NCBI GenBank assembly: GCA_030604585.1
Contig: JAUVVP010000203.1
Span: forward strand, 1 to 5,263
DNA from: Planctomycetota bacterium
GTDB taxonomy: Bacteria > Planctomycetota > Brocadiia > SM23-32
DNA length: 5,263 nucleotides
Direction of reading: 5' to 3'
The position numbers and the translations under genes were made by a program. Position 1 is the first letter of the stretch, and each line of letters starts with the position of its first letter. Positions 1 to 5,260 of this stretch are shown here, in pieces. The notes below the pieces were generated by a model. It saw nothing but the letters and a program-made list of their open reading frames with translations, searched no databases and was not told where the DNA came from.

Positions 1-70
1 AGACCGTCAGTGTGCCGTCCATGTCGAACACCACCCCCTTGAGCCGGGGCAGTGGGCCTTTCTCCCTCAT
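1..70 (-). CDS. HAD-superfamily hydrolase, N-terminal fragment
   Basis: This is a partial gene that runs off the left edge; only the first 23 codons are present. The minus strand reads ATG at 70-68 and then a peptide containing VVFDMDGTLT. That is HAD motif I (hhhhDxDGTxT), with the nucleophile Asp at residue 16 and the acid/base Asp at residue 18. HAD enzymes usually hydrolyse phosphomonoesters through a phospho-aspartyl intermediate; motif I alone does not give the substrate, and the cap domain lies outside the window. The start is supported by a GGGGAGGG Shine-Dalgarno about 5 nt upstream of the ATG and by motif I lying 10-20 residues from the N-terminus, as is usual for the family. The gene is transcribed divergently from the glycosyltransferase and has a candidate promoter at 110-139. 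The superfamily call is firm; the subfamily cannot be named. Confidence 0.85.
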   Translation of the reverse strand, partial: MREKGPLPRLKGVVFDMDGTLTV

Positions 71-109
71 TCGCCCTCCCCGAACGCAGAAGCCCTCCCT
101 GCTCCCTAT

Positions 110-139
110 ATGATAGCCCCGGCCGGGCGACAGTTCCAA
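110..139 (-). promoter_or_regulatory. Candidate sigma70-type promoter of the HAD gene
   Basis: On the minus strand TTGGAA (139-134) and TATCAT (115-110) are separated by 18 bp. This matches the -35/-10 consensus at 4/6 and 5/6 positions. It would start transcription near 103, giving a leader of about 33 nt before the ATG at 70. The -10 lies in an AT island (TATATGATAG, 107-116), the most AT-rich point of an otherwise very GC-rich spacer. A plus-strand reading (TATGAT at 109-114) has no convincing -35. This is seen by eye only. Confidence 0.45.
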
Positions 140-252
140 GGCCTTTGCCCGGCCCCGCCCGTGAGAACCGCCGCAGGAGGGGGCCCAGCGGGGGCTCGGC
201 AGGGGCATAAGGGCGGTGCGGTCCGTGGAAAACGCGAGCCGTTCCCTGTAAC

Positions 253-1392
253 ATGAGGACCTGGCCAGGCCTCTGTTCGGCCACTTCATGCGGGGAAGCG
301 GTGGGCAAGGATCCACTTCAGGTCAAGAAGGTGCTGCTGGTGGCGCCGCAGATGGAGCCTCGCGGCACCAGCGAGTATACGCTGAACCTGGCCAAGGAGC
401 TGGCAGATTCCGGGGTCGAGGTAGCGGTTTTCTGTGTTCCCGGGCCGATGCTCAAGATGGTGGAGCGTGCCCGGATTCCCGTAGAGACTTTCAGCCACCT
501 GGAGAGCTTCTGGCTTCGGTTCGGCGAACGGAAGAGGTTCCTGGCCTCCGTGGACGGCTTCGCGCCGCAGGTCGTCCACGCCCAGAGCTTCCGCGTGGCC
601 CGGGCCCTCAGACTCCTCGCCCGGCGGCGGGGCCTGCCGCTCGTGCTGACGGTCCACTGGGTGCCGGGCCGGCCGCGCGCACTGCGGCGGCTTTCAACCC
701 GGCTCAGCGGAGTTATTGCCACCACGCAGGCCGTACGGGAAGGCCTGGTAAACCAGTGCGGAGTGGCCCGGGACAAGATCAAGCTCATCCCGAACGGCAT
801 TGACGTGGCCCGGCTCGAGGCCGGGGGCATCGCGCCGATCTTTCGCAGCCGCGTGCCGGTGGTGGGCTCACTGGGGCCGGTCGAGGAGAGGCGCGGACAC
901 GAGCTGTTCGTGCGGGCCGCCTCGCTGCTGGTGCGCAGGGGGCGCAGCGTGCAGTTCGTCGTTGCCGGCGAGGGGGCCGAGTTGCCCGAGCTAAGAAGGC
1001 TGGTCGCAAGCCTGGGCCTGGAGCGCAGCGTCACTCTGGCCACCGACTTCTCGGCCTACGAGGACGTCCTGGGCGCACTCGACGTGGTGGTGCAAAGCTC
1101 CCAGGTGGATGTCTCCGGCTTCAGCATACTGGAGGCGATGGGGCACGGCCGCCCCGTCATCGCCTTCAACACCGGCACGGCGTGCGAGATCGTCCAGGAG
1201 CGCACGACCGGGCTGCTGGTCCCAAAGGGAGATGTCAAGGCGCTGGCGGCCGCCATCGAAGAGCTGGTGGGCGACGTCGAGACGGCCCGACGCATGGGGG
1301 AGAACGCCCGGCAAAGGGTCAGAGAGAAGTTCAACGTCCGCACCCTCGCCCGGCAGACTCTCCACTTTTATGAGGACCTCGTGAGCGCCTGA
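253..1392 (+). CDS. GT4-type (GT-B fold) glycosyltransferase
   Basis: This is probably a cytoplasmic or membrane-associated retaining glycosyltransferase that moves sugar from a nucleotide-sugar to a glycan or lipid acceptor; the acceptor is unknown. The N-terminal Rossmann half starts at KKVLLVAPQ (25-33) with a glycine-containing loop (PRGTSEYT, 36-43) and VVHAQS (107-112). A linker carries LIPNGID (178-184), a GT4 hallmark. The donor-binding half has VVGSLGP (203-209), VVAGEGAEL (236-244) and the nucleotide-sugar motif near 286-296. The usual EX7E pair appears here as Asp286-X7-Glu294 (LEAMGHGRPVIA follows), a conservative departure from the consensus. Length (379 aa) is normal for the family. 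The start is uncertain. ATG 253 has no Shine-Dalgarno, while in-frame GTG 301 follows GGGGAAG and lies just before the first beta strand, so a 363-aa product is at least as likely. It lies 26 bp upstream of the pseudouridine synthase, probably in one operon. No other glycan gene is visible. Confidence 0.88.
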   Translation: MRTWPGLCSATSCGEAVGKDPLQVKKVLLVAPQMEPRGTSEYTLNLAKELADSGVEVAVFCVPGPMLKMVERARIPVETFSHLESFWLRFGERKRFLASVDGFAPQVVHAQSFRVARALRLLARRRGLPLVLTVHWVPGRPRALRRLSTRLSGVIATTQAVREGLVNQCGVARDKIKLIPNGIDVARLEAGGIAPIFRSRVPVVGSLGPVEERRGHELFVRAASLLVRRGRSVQFVVAGEGAELPELRRLVASLGLERSVTLATDFSAYEDVLGALDVVVQSSQVDVSGFSILEAMGHGRPVIAFNTGTACEIVQERTTGLLVPKGDVKALAAAIEELVGDVETARRMGENARQRVREKFNVRTLARQTLHFYEDLVSA

Positions 1393-1418
1393 GGCGGGCC
1401 GGCGCCCGGGGGAGCACC

Positions 1419-2459
1419 ATGGACGACGACCACGGCAACGGCGGAAGCGTCCCCCCGCCGCGCGGTGAGGAGGTCGAAGTAAGGCGCTACGAGTTCGAGG
1501 TGGCGGGCCGCCACGAGGGCAGGCGCCTGGACGCATACCTGGCCGGGCGCTTCCCGGACTACTCGCGCACTTTCATCCAGGAACTCATCAAGAACCGGCA
1601 CATCACGGTCAACGGCCGGCCGGTCAGGCCCTCCTATTCGCCCTCCCGTGGCGACACGGTCGTGGCGCTGGTGCCGATGCGGCGCCACGAGGGGGTGCCC
1701 CCCGAGGACATCCCGCTCCAGGTCCTCTTCGAGGACCGCTGGCTGGTGGTGGTCAACAAGCCCCCCGACCTGGTCGTTCATCCCTCGAAGGGGCACCAGA
1801 CCGGCACGCTGGTCAACGCGCTGGTGCACCGCTTCCAGCACCTGAGCGGCCTGCGCGGCCCGCTCAAGCCCGGCATCGTCCACCGGCTGGACCGCGACAC
1901 CAGCGGCGTGATCCTCATAATCAAGGACGAGGCCGTGCACGAGAAGATCGCCCGCCAGTTCGAGCATCGTCAGGTCACCAAGGAATACGTGGCCGTCTGC
2001 GAGGGCCGCCTCGAGCTGGACAGCGACCTGATAGACGCGCCGATCGGCTCCGATCCACGGGCACGGGAGAGGATGGTCGTTCGCCAGTCAGCCGGCAGGC
2101 CCGCCCGGACGGTCTACCAGGTGGTCGAGCGCATCGGGCCGTTCACCATCGTGCGGTGCTTCCCGCAGACCGGGCGCACTCACCAGATACGCGTCCACCT
2201 GCAATTCATCGGGCATCCCATCGTGGCGGACAGCCTGTACGGTCGGCGCGACGCCGTCTACCTTTCGGACCTGACCGGGGGCGAACACCCTCCCGAGGAA
2301 GAGCCGCTGCTGCACCGGCAGGCGCTTCACGCCCGTCGGCTCACCATTCGCCACCCGGTGCGGCAGGAGCAGATGACGTTCGAAGCGCCCATGCCGGCGG
2401 ACATGCTGCACCTGATCGAGGCGCTGCGCCAGGCGAGAGAAAGTGGGCAGACCCCTTAG
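1419..2459 (+). CDS. rluD: RluA-family pseudouridine synthase, RluD-like
   Basis: This enzyme isomerises uridine to pseudouridine in RNA. RluD, the closest well-known member with this architecture, modifies helix 69 of 23S rRNA. An N-terminal S4-like RNA-binding domain spans about residues 25-90 (GRRLDAYLAGR, then SRTFIQELIKNRHITVNG, then a GDTV turn). The catalytic domain follows. It has NKPPDLVVHPS (113-123), the motif II segment HRLDRDTSG (155-163) with catalytic Asp158, KEYVAVCEG (188-196), TGRTHQIRVHL (251-261) and LLHRQALHA (297-305). All expected motifs are intact. The 346-aa length fits RluD-type enzymes. ATG 1419 is preceded by GGGGGAG (1408-1414) at 4 nt spacing. The first ~20 residues are acidic and low in complexity and look dispensable. 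The gene probably shares the glycosyltransferase transcript. The family is certain; the exact target (RluD versus RluA/RluC) is inferred from the S4 domain and length. Confidence 0.93.
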   Translation: MDDDHGNGGSVPPPRGEEVEVRRYEFEVAGRHEGRRLDAYLAGRFPDYSRTFIQELIKNRHITVNGRPVRPSYSPSRGDTVVALVPMRRHEGVPPEDIPLQVLFEDRWLVVVNKPPDLVVHPSKGHQTGTLVNALVHRFQHLSGLRGPLKPGIVHRLDRDTSGVILIIKDEAVHEKIARQFEHRQVTKEYVAVCEGRLELDSDLIDAPIGSDPRARERMVVRQSAGRPARTVYQVVERIGPFTIVRCFPQTGRTHQIRVHLQFIGHPIVADSLYGRRDAVYLSDLTGGEHPPEEEPLLHRQALHARRLTIRHPVRQEQMTFEAPMPADMLHLIEALRQARESGQTP

Positions 2460-2524
2460 CTTAGGGGGCATGACCTGCTCTGTTGAAATGTCACACGAGC
2501 GGCAGGGCTTCTCGGCGGAGCGGT

Positions 2525-2929
2525 TCAGTTCTGCTTCGCCGCCTCGTCCAGCACCGTCTCCTCGACGAATATGGGCGCCCCCTTCTGCGTCGCCAGCACG
2601 ATGGCGTCGCTTGGGCGGCTGTCCACGTCGAACGTCTGACCGTTCCTGCTCAGGATCAACCGGCCGAAGTACGTCCCCTTGCTCAACTCGTTGATGACGA
2701 CCCTCTGGACGGTCACCCCCAGCACGTCCAGCACCTGCCCGAACAGCTCGTGGGTAAGCGGCCGCGGCGGCGGCTCATCGTTGATGATACGGTGGATGGC
2801 GAAGACCTCCGAGACGCCGATCAGGATCGGCATCTTGCGCTCGCCGTCTTTCTCCTTCAGAACGATAACCTGGTGGTGGCGGGTCTCGCTCATGACCACT
2901 TGGGTCAGCTCGCACTCGACCAGGGCCAT
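2525..2929 (-). CDS. DUF151 / bifunctional nuclease (BFN) family protein
   Basis: This is a 134-aa single-domain protein of the DUF151/BFN family. Plant members have reported DNase/RNase activity, but the bacterial role is poorly defined. Family features are visible: the VIVLKEKDGERKMPILIG block (21-38), EVFAIHRI (41-48), PRPLTHEL (55-62), the RVVINELSKGTYFGRLIL strand pair (76-93) and the signature RPSDAIVLA (105-113). It has no signal peptide or membrane segment, so it is probably cytoplasmic. ATG 2929 is chosen over the in-frame ATG at 2959 because GGGGAGAAG sits about 6-8 nt upstream, family members usually begin close to the first strand (ALVECELTQVV), and the predicted transcription start near 2970 gives a 41-nt leader. 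The longer reading would add 10 residues. The gene is convergent with the pseudouridine synthase (65 bp between stops) and divergent from the EamA gene. No UVR or other C-terminal extension is present. Confidence 0.9.
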   Translation of the reverse strand: MALVECELTQVVMSETRHHQVIVLKEKDGERKMPILIGVSEVFAIHRIINDEPPPRPLTHELFGQVLDVLGVTVQRVVINELSKGTYFGRLILSRNGQTFDVDSRPSDAIVLATQKGAPIFVEETVLDEAAKQN

Positions 2930-2976
2930 TGCTGCTTCTCCCCATCTGAGCTGTAGCATCGAGGCTCTCTCAGGGC

Positions 2977-3005
2977 ATTCTAACGCGCCCCGGTGCAGCA
3001 GTCAA
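2977..3005 (-). promoter_or_regulatory. sigma70-type promoter of the DUF151 gene
   Basis: On the minus strand TTGACT (3005-3000) and TAGAAT (2982-2977) are separated by exactly 17 bp. Both hexamers match the housekeeping consensus at 5/6 positions. The predicted transcription start is near 2970, 41 nt upstream of the ATG at 2929. Confidence 0.72.
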
Positions 3006-3053
3006 TCAGCCGGCGGCTCGTCGGGCTAGGGTGGGGCGCGGGCGCCCGGCAGG

Positions 3054-3082
3054 TTGACGGCGCCGCCGATATGGATTACAAA
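3054..3082 (+). promoter_or_regulatory. sigma70-type promoter of the EamA transporter gene
   Basis: TTGACG (3054-3059) and TACAAA (3077-3082) are separated by exactly 17 bp; the matches to consensus are 5/6 and 4/6. The start would be near 3089, leaving a leader of about 47 nt that contains a perfect dyad and a strong Shine-Dalgarno. Its -35 lies 49 bp from the -35 of the divergent DUF151 promoter, so the two transcripts diverge without overlapping. Confidence 0.65.
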
Positions 3083-3097
3083 GGGGCTCCTGGAACG

Positions 3098-3114
3098 AAG
3101 TCCCGGCGGGACTT
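3098..3114. promoter_or_regulatory. Perfect 7-bp dyad in the EamA leader
   Basis: AAGTCCC-GGC-GGGACTT is a perfect inverted repeat of 7-bp arms with a 3-nt centre. It lies about 9 nt downstream of the predicted transcription start and 9 nt before the AGGAGG Shine-Dalgarno (3124-3129). It could be a DNA operator for a dimeric repressor or an RNA hairpin in the 5' UTR. It has no T-tract, so it is not a standard intrinsic terminator. Role inferred from position only. Confidence 0.5.
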
Positions 3115-3135
3115 GCCGCCGCCAGGAGGTTGACC

Positions 3136-4062
3136 ATGCGGACCTCAGGAAAGACGGCCTTACTGCTCGGGGCTCTGGCCGCGCTGCTGTGGAGTCGCCA
3201 TTTCTACGTGCTGGAGGGGCTGCGCGGCGACGACGTTCCCGTGCTCGTGCTTCAGTTTCACCTGCTGTTCTGGCCGGCGGCCGTCTTCCTGCTGCTTCTG
3301 TTCATCAGCGGGCGCACCTCGGCCCTGTCGGTCTTCAACCGGCGGGAGACCCGCTTCCTGGCCCTCGCTGCCGCAGGGGGCTATGGCTTCTGGGTGCTGC
3401 GGGCCCTGGCATTGGAGTCCGGTGATGCGCCGCAGGTGCATCTGTTGTTCTACACGGCGCCGCTGCTGATGGGCCTGCTGAGCGTCTTCACGGGGGAGCG
3501 GGCGGACCGCAAGGTGGCCTTCGGCTTGCTGCTCGGATTCATCGGGTGCATCGTGCTCGTGGAGGGACAGGGCAGCGGGATGGAGACAGCGGCACCCGTG
3601 CGGTGGTCGGCCAGGTTCCTCGCCGTCGGCGCTTCGGCCTGCTGGGCGGTCTTCTCCCTGATGGCGCGCCCGATCGTGCGGGAGGAGAAGGTGCTGCCTG
3701 TGGTCGCCCTGGTAACGGGCGTGGGCGCCATCTGCCTGTTCGTCACCTGCCTGAGCACGGGGGAGAGCATCTTTCGCATCAGCCCGCCCCAGATGCTGAC
3801 CGCCGCCCTGGCGGGCCTCTTCACCGTGGGCCTGATGATGGCGGCGTGGCTGAAGTGCCTGGGGATGATGCCGGTGTCCCTGGCCTCACCCCTGTGGTAC
3901 CTCGGGCTGCTGTTCGGCCTGATCTGGGCGCACCGCAGCGGCGTGAGCGTATCCGGCTGGCTGGCGCTCGCCGGGGCCGTCCTCATCCTGCTGGGCCTTC
4001 ACAGCGCGCTCGGCGGCCGGCAGCGCAGCGCCGTGACCATGAGCGACATCATCCGCGCGTAG
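3136..4062 (+). CDS. EamA/DMT-family membrane transporter
   Basis: This 308-aa integral inner-membrane protein has the layout of the drug/metabolite transporter superfamily: ten predicted helices in two five-helix EamA repeats. Approximate helices are at 7-21, 38-58, 73-95, 101-119, 127-143, 158-177, 185-206, 219-238, 246-265 and 273-291. The first helix carries the typical ALLW, helix 4 a YTAPLLMGLLS segment (106-116), and helix 9 the matching SPLWYLGLLFG (251-261). DMT exporters move amino acids, metabolites or drugs; the substrate cannot be read from sequence. The tail after helix 10 is short and polar. ATG 3136 is chosen because AGGAGG (3124-3129) is 6 nt upstream; the in-frame TTG at 3130 would abut the Shine-Dalgarno directly. 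It stands alone, with its own promoter and a dyad in the leader, and non-coding repeat DNA follows. The family call is secure; the substrate is unknown. Confidence 0.88.
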   Translation: MRTSGKTALLLGALAALLWSRHFYVLEGLRGDDVPVLVLQFHLLFWPAAVFLLLLFISGRTSALSVFNRRETRFLALAAAGGYGFWVLRALALESGDAPQVHLLFYTAPLLMGLLSVFTGERADRKVAFGLLLGFIGCIVLVEGQGSGMETAAPVRWSARFLAVGASACWAVFSLMARPIVREEKVLPVVALVTGVGAICLFVTCLSTGESIFRISPPQMLTAALAGLFTVGLMMAAWLKCLGMMPVSLASPLWYLGLLFGLIWAHRSGVSVSGWLALAGAVLILLGLHSALGGRQRSAVTMSDIIRA

Positions 4063-4074
4063 CCCTCGCTCTCC

Positions 4075-4170
4075 TCGTGCTCGTGCTCCTGCTCCTGTTC
4101 GTGTTCTTTCTCGTTCTCGTTCTCGTTCTCGTGCTCGTGCTCTGTCTCGTTCTCGTTCTCGCCGTCGTCC
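4075..4170. repeat. Degenerate hexanucleotide tandem repeat (TCGTKC)
   Basis: Sixteen consecutive 6-bp units without an indel follow the pattern TCGTTC / TCGTGC, with variants such as TCCTGC, TCTTTC, TCTGTC and TCGCCG. The tract begins 12 bp after the EamA stop codon. It is strongly strand-biased: the plus strand is pyrimidine-rich (no adenine in the 96 bp) and the minus strand purine-rich. Its frames read as dipeptide runs (LV on plus; EN/EH or RE on minus), which is expected of a period-6 repeat and is not evidence of coding. The transcript of the EamA gene would carry it in its 3' region unless it ends first. Confidence 0.85.
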
Positions 4171-4188
4171 CGCCAAGCAGTCGGCGGG
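4169..4188 (+). other. GC-rich stem-loop after the hexamer tract
   Basis: CCCGCC and GGCGGG (6-bp perfect stem, 8-nt loop AAGCAGTC) directly follow the hexamer tract. There is no T-run after it, so terminator function for the EamA transcript is only possible. The position, between the transporter and the next promoter, is where a terminator would be expected. Confidence 0.3.
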
Positions 4189-4245
4189 CAACCCTCGCCC
4201 TCGTCATTGCCGCCCGGGGCGCCGCCGTAAGGGCCCCATTGTCGC

Positions 4246-4274
4246 TTGACCGGCCGGCGCCGCTGTCCTAAACT
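4246..4274 (+). promoter_or_regulatory. sigma70-type promoter of the zinc-ribbon gene
   Basis: TTGACC (4246-4251) and TAAACT (4269-4274) are separated by exactly 17 bp, with 5/6 and 4/6 matches to consensus. The predicted start near 4281 gives a leader of about 31 nt before the ATG at 4312. The first base of the -35 coincides with an in-frame TTG that opens the longest reading frame of the downstream gene; this promoter is a reason to reject that TTG as a start. Confidence 0.68.
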
Positions 4275-4311
4275 CATTGCCGTTTGGTTGATGCGCGGGA
4301 GGAGGAGGAGA

Positions 4312-4758
4312 ATGCCTGAGTCTATCAAGTGCTCCAACAAGGAGTGCGGCAGCACCATCAACACCGAAGGGGTGGAGATCGGTGAGACGGTCGAATGCCC
4401 GAAGTGCGGGACGCCGAATCAAGTCCTGGCACAGTTCGGCACGGCGTTCCAGCTCGACGGCCTGGAGCCGCTCAAAGTGGGCGAGAAGATATCCCACCCG
4501 GGCCGGCTGGTTTGCACCAATTGCGGCGCGATCCTGGGTGTGCGGGACGCGACCTGCCCCAGTTGCGGCGGGGACGTGCGCACAGGCTTCACGCGGATGA
4601 GGATAACCGCCGACGAGAAGAAGAGGGGGGGCCTGGGCAGGTTCTTCATCAGCGCGGGGGGAAAAGGAGGGAGCCGCCTGCCGGTCGTCCCGCTGATCAT
4701 CGGGGGTATCCTGCTGATCGTCCTGGTCGTGCTGGTGGTCCTGTTCCTTTCCCGGTAG
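4312..4758 (+). CDS. Tail-anchored protein with two zinc ribbons
   Basis: This 148-aa protein has no family name I can assign. Eight cysteines form two four-Cys sets. The first is C7-X4-C12 with C29-X2-C32 (CPKCG); the second is C68-X2-C71 (CTNCG) with C82-X2-C85 (CPSCGGD). Each looks like a zinc ribbon, probably binding one Zn2+. A basic stretch (about 95-122, rich in Lys/Arg/Gly) precedes a single hydrophobic helix at 124-146, and the protein ends two residues later. By the positive-inside rule the ribbons face the cytoplasm and the C-terminus is the anchor. ATG 4312 follows GGGAGGAGGAGGAGA (4297-4311), a very strong, repeated Shine-Dalgarno. In-frame ATG 4291 lies only about 10 nt after the predicted transcript start and has no such site. 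Zinc ribbons may bind nucleic acid or protein; the function is not inferable here. The gene stands alone. Confidence 0.82.
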   Translation: MPESIKCSNKECGSTINTEGVEIGETVECPKCGTPNQVLAQFGTAFQLDGLEPLKVGEKISHPGRLVCTNCGAILGVRDATCPSCGGDVRTGFTRMRITADEKKRGGLGRFFISAGGKGGSRLPVVPLIIGGILLIVLVVLVVLFLSR

Positions 4759-4772
4759 GCGCGGGGAAAGCG

Positions 4773-4797
4773 GGGCGCGGTGCCCTTGTCCGCGCCT
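4773..4797 (+). terminator. Possible terminator hairpin of the zinc-ribbon gene
   Basis: GGCGCGG (4774-4780) pairs perfectly with CCGCGCC (4790-4796) across a 9-nt loop, and a G-T wobble extends the stem by one pair. It lies 15 bp after the stop codon. The following bases (TGTCGGTT) are only weakly T-rich, so it fits a degenerate intrinsic terminator or an mRNA 3' stabilising stem. Confidence 0.4.
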
Positions 4798-4876
4798 GTC
4801 GGTTGAAGGGCTCACGACAGCTCGCCACAGGAGGATGCGGACCCTGTCGCCATGTCCCCCTTCCGAGCGAAATCCA

Positions 4877-5042
4877 GGCAAGCGCGGCGTCCGCGTGTCA
4901 TGCTGAGGGCCGGTTCCTACAGGCCCGAAGCATCTCTCCGTTCCGACGCTCGGCTCACCCCACGAACGGACAGATCCTTCGGCGCCCCACAGGTCGCGCC
5001 TCAGGATGACACCGGGCACGACATCCTACGCCGTGCGCAGCC
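4877..5042. repeat. Long hairpin-forming direct repeat, copy 1 (166 bp)
   Basis: This is the first of two direct copies spaced 184 bp start to start. Within it 4895-5012 is a 118-bp imperfect inverted repeat. The outer arms are GTGTCATGCTGAGG (4895-4908) and CCTCAGGATGACAC (4999-5012), 13/14 complementary. The inner arms CCGAAGCATCTCTCCG (4925-4940) and CGGACAGATCCTTCGG (4967-4982) have two mismatches. A 4-bp mini-stem (4943-4953) sits in the apical loop. There is no transposase and no coding. The TGTCAT...CTGAG / CTCAG...ATGACA ends resemble dispersed intergenic hairpin repeats that I recall from many bacterial genomes, in which translated frames give spurious peptides; I cannot name a family. 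Confidence 0.9.
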
Positions 5043-5060
5043 CCGAGGCGCCGTAGGGCG

Positions 5061-5226
5061 GGCAAGGGCGGCGTCCGCGTGTCATGCTGAGGGCCGGTTC
5101 CTACAGGCCCGAAGCATCTGTCCGGTCCGAGGCTCGGCTCACCCCACGAACGGACAGATCCTTCGGCGCCCCGCAGGTCGCGCCTCAGGATGACACCGAG
5201 CGCGAGATCCTACGCCGCGCGCAGCC
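5061..5226. repeat. Long hairpin-forming direct repeat, copy 2 (166 bp)
   Basis: This second copy differs from the first at 9 of 166 positions (about 95% identity) with no indel. The hairpin is 5079-5196: outer arms 5079-5092 and 5183-5196, inner arms CCGAAGCATCTGTCCG (5109-5124) and CGGACAGATCCTTCGG (5151-5166) with one mismatch, and apical mini-stem 5127-5137. The inner stem pairs better than in copy 1, since the C-to-G change restores a pair. An 18-bp GC-rich spacer (5043-5060) separates the copies. Confidence 0.9.
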
Positions 5227-5228
5227 TA

Positions 5229-5260
5229 CTGCGGCCCCGCAGGGACTGCCGCGAACGGCA
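5229..5260. other. Two small stem-loops after repeat copy 2
   Basis: CTGCGG-CC-CCGCAG (5229-5242) is a perfect 6-bp dyad. It is followed by TGCCG-CGAA-CGGCA (5247-5260), a 5-bp stem with a CGAA loop. No function can be assigned. The last 7 bases of the window (5257-5263) repeat the start of copy 1 (4877-4883). Confidence 0.35.

Noticed and set aside
318..1043. Minus-strand frame of 241 codons opposite the glycosyltransferase
   Set aside because: It has Arg/Ser/Thr-rich shadow composition with no motif, whereas the plus strand has clear GT4 motifs throughout.
2452..2467. CCCCT-TAGCTT-AGGGG stem-loop at the end of the pseudouridine synthase gene
   Set aside because: The stem is only 5 bp, overlaps the stop codon and has no T-run; it is too weak to call a terminator. 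The 65-bp convergent spacer shows no better one.
3999..4364. Minus-strand frame with an EN/EH-rich acidic repeat peptide
   Set aside because: The peptide repeat is just the hexamer tract translated; the frame overlaps the end of the EamA gene, the zinc-ribbon promoter and its start on the opposite strand, and it has no family features.
4835..4906. Short 23-codon frame starting at ATG 4835
   Set aside because: The AGGAGG abuts the ATG with no spacing, and the frame ends inside the repeat; no support as a gene.
4204..5019. Long minus-strand frame opposite the zinc-ribbon gene
   Set aside because: It is a GC-rich antisense shadow with no domain features and it crosses a repeat, a hairpin and a promoter.
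4852..5193. Plus-strand frame of 113 codons after the zinc-ribbon gene
   Set aside because: It runs through both hairpin repeats, which it reads in different phases because of the 184-bp offset. The nearest AGGAGG (4829-4834) is 17 nt from its ATG, too far. It looks like a spurious repeat-derived peptide.
4877..5226. CRISPR array
   Set aside because: There are only two repeat copies of 166 bp with an 18-bp spacer, internal long inverted symmetry and no cas genes; this is not CRISPR geometry.
4877..5226. Insertion sequence
   Set aside because: There is no transposase frame and no clear target-site duplication; the inverted ends belong to each short unit, so at most a non-autonomous element is possible.
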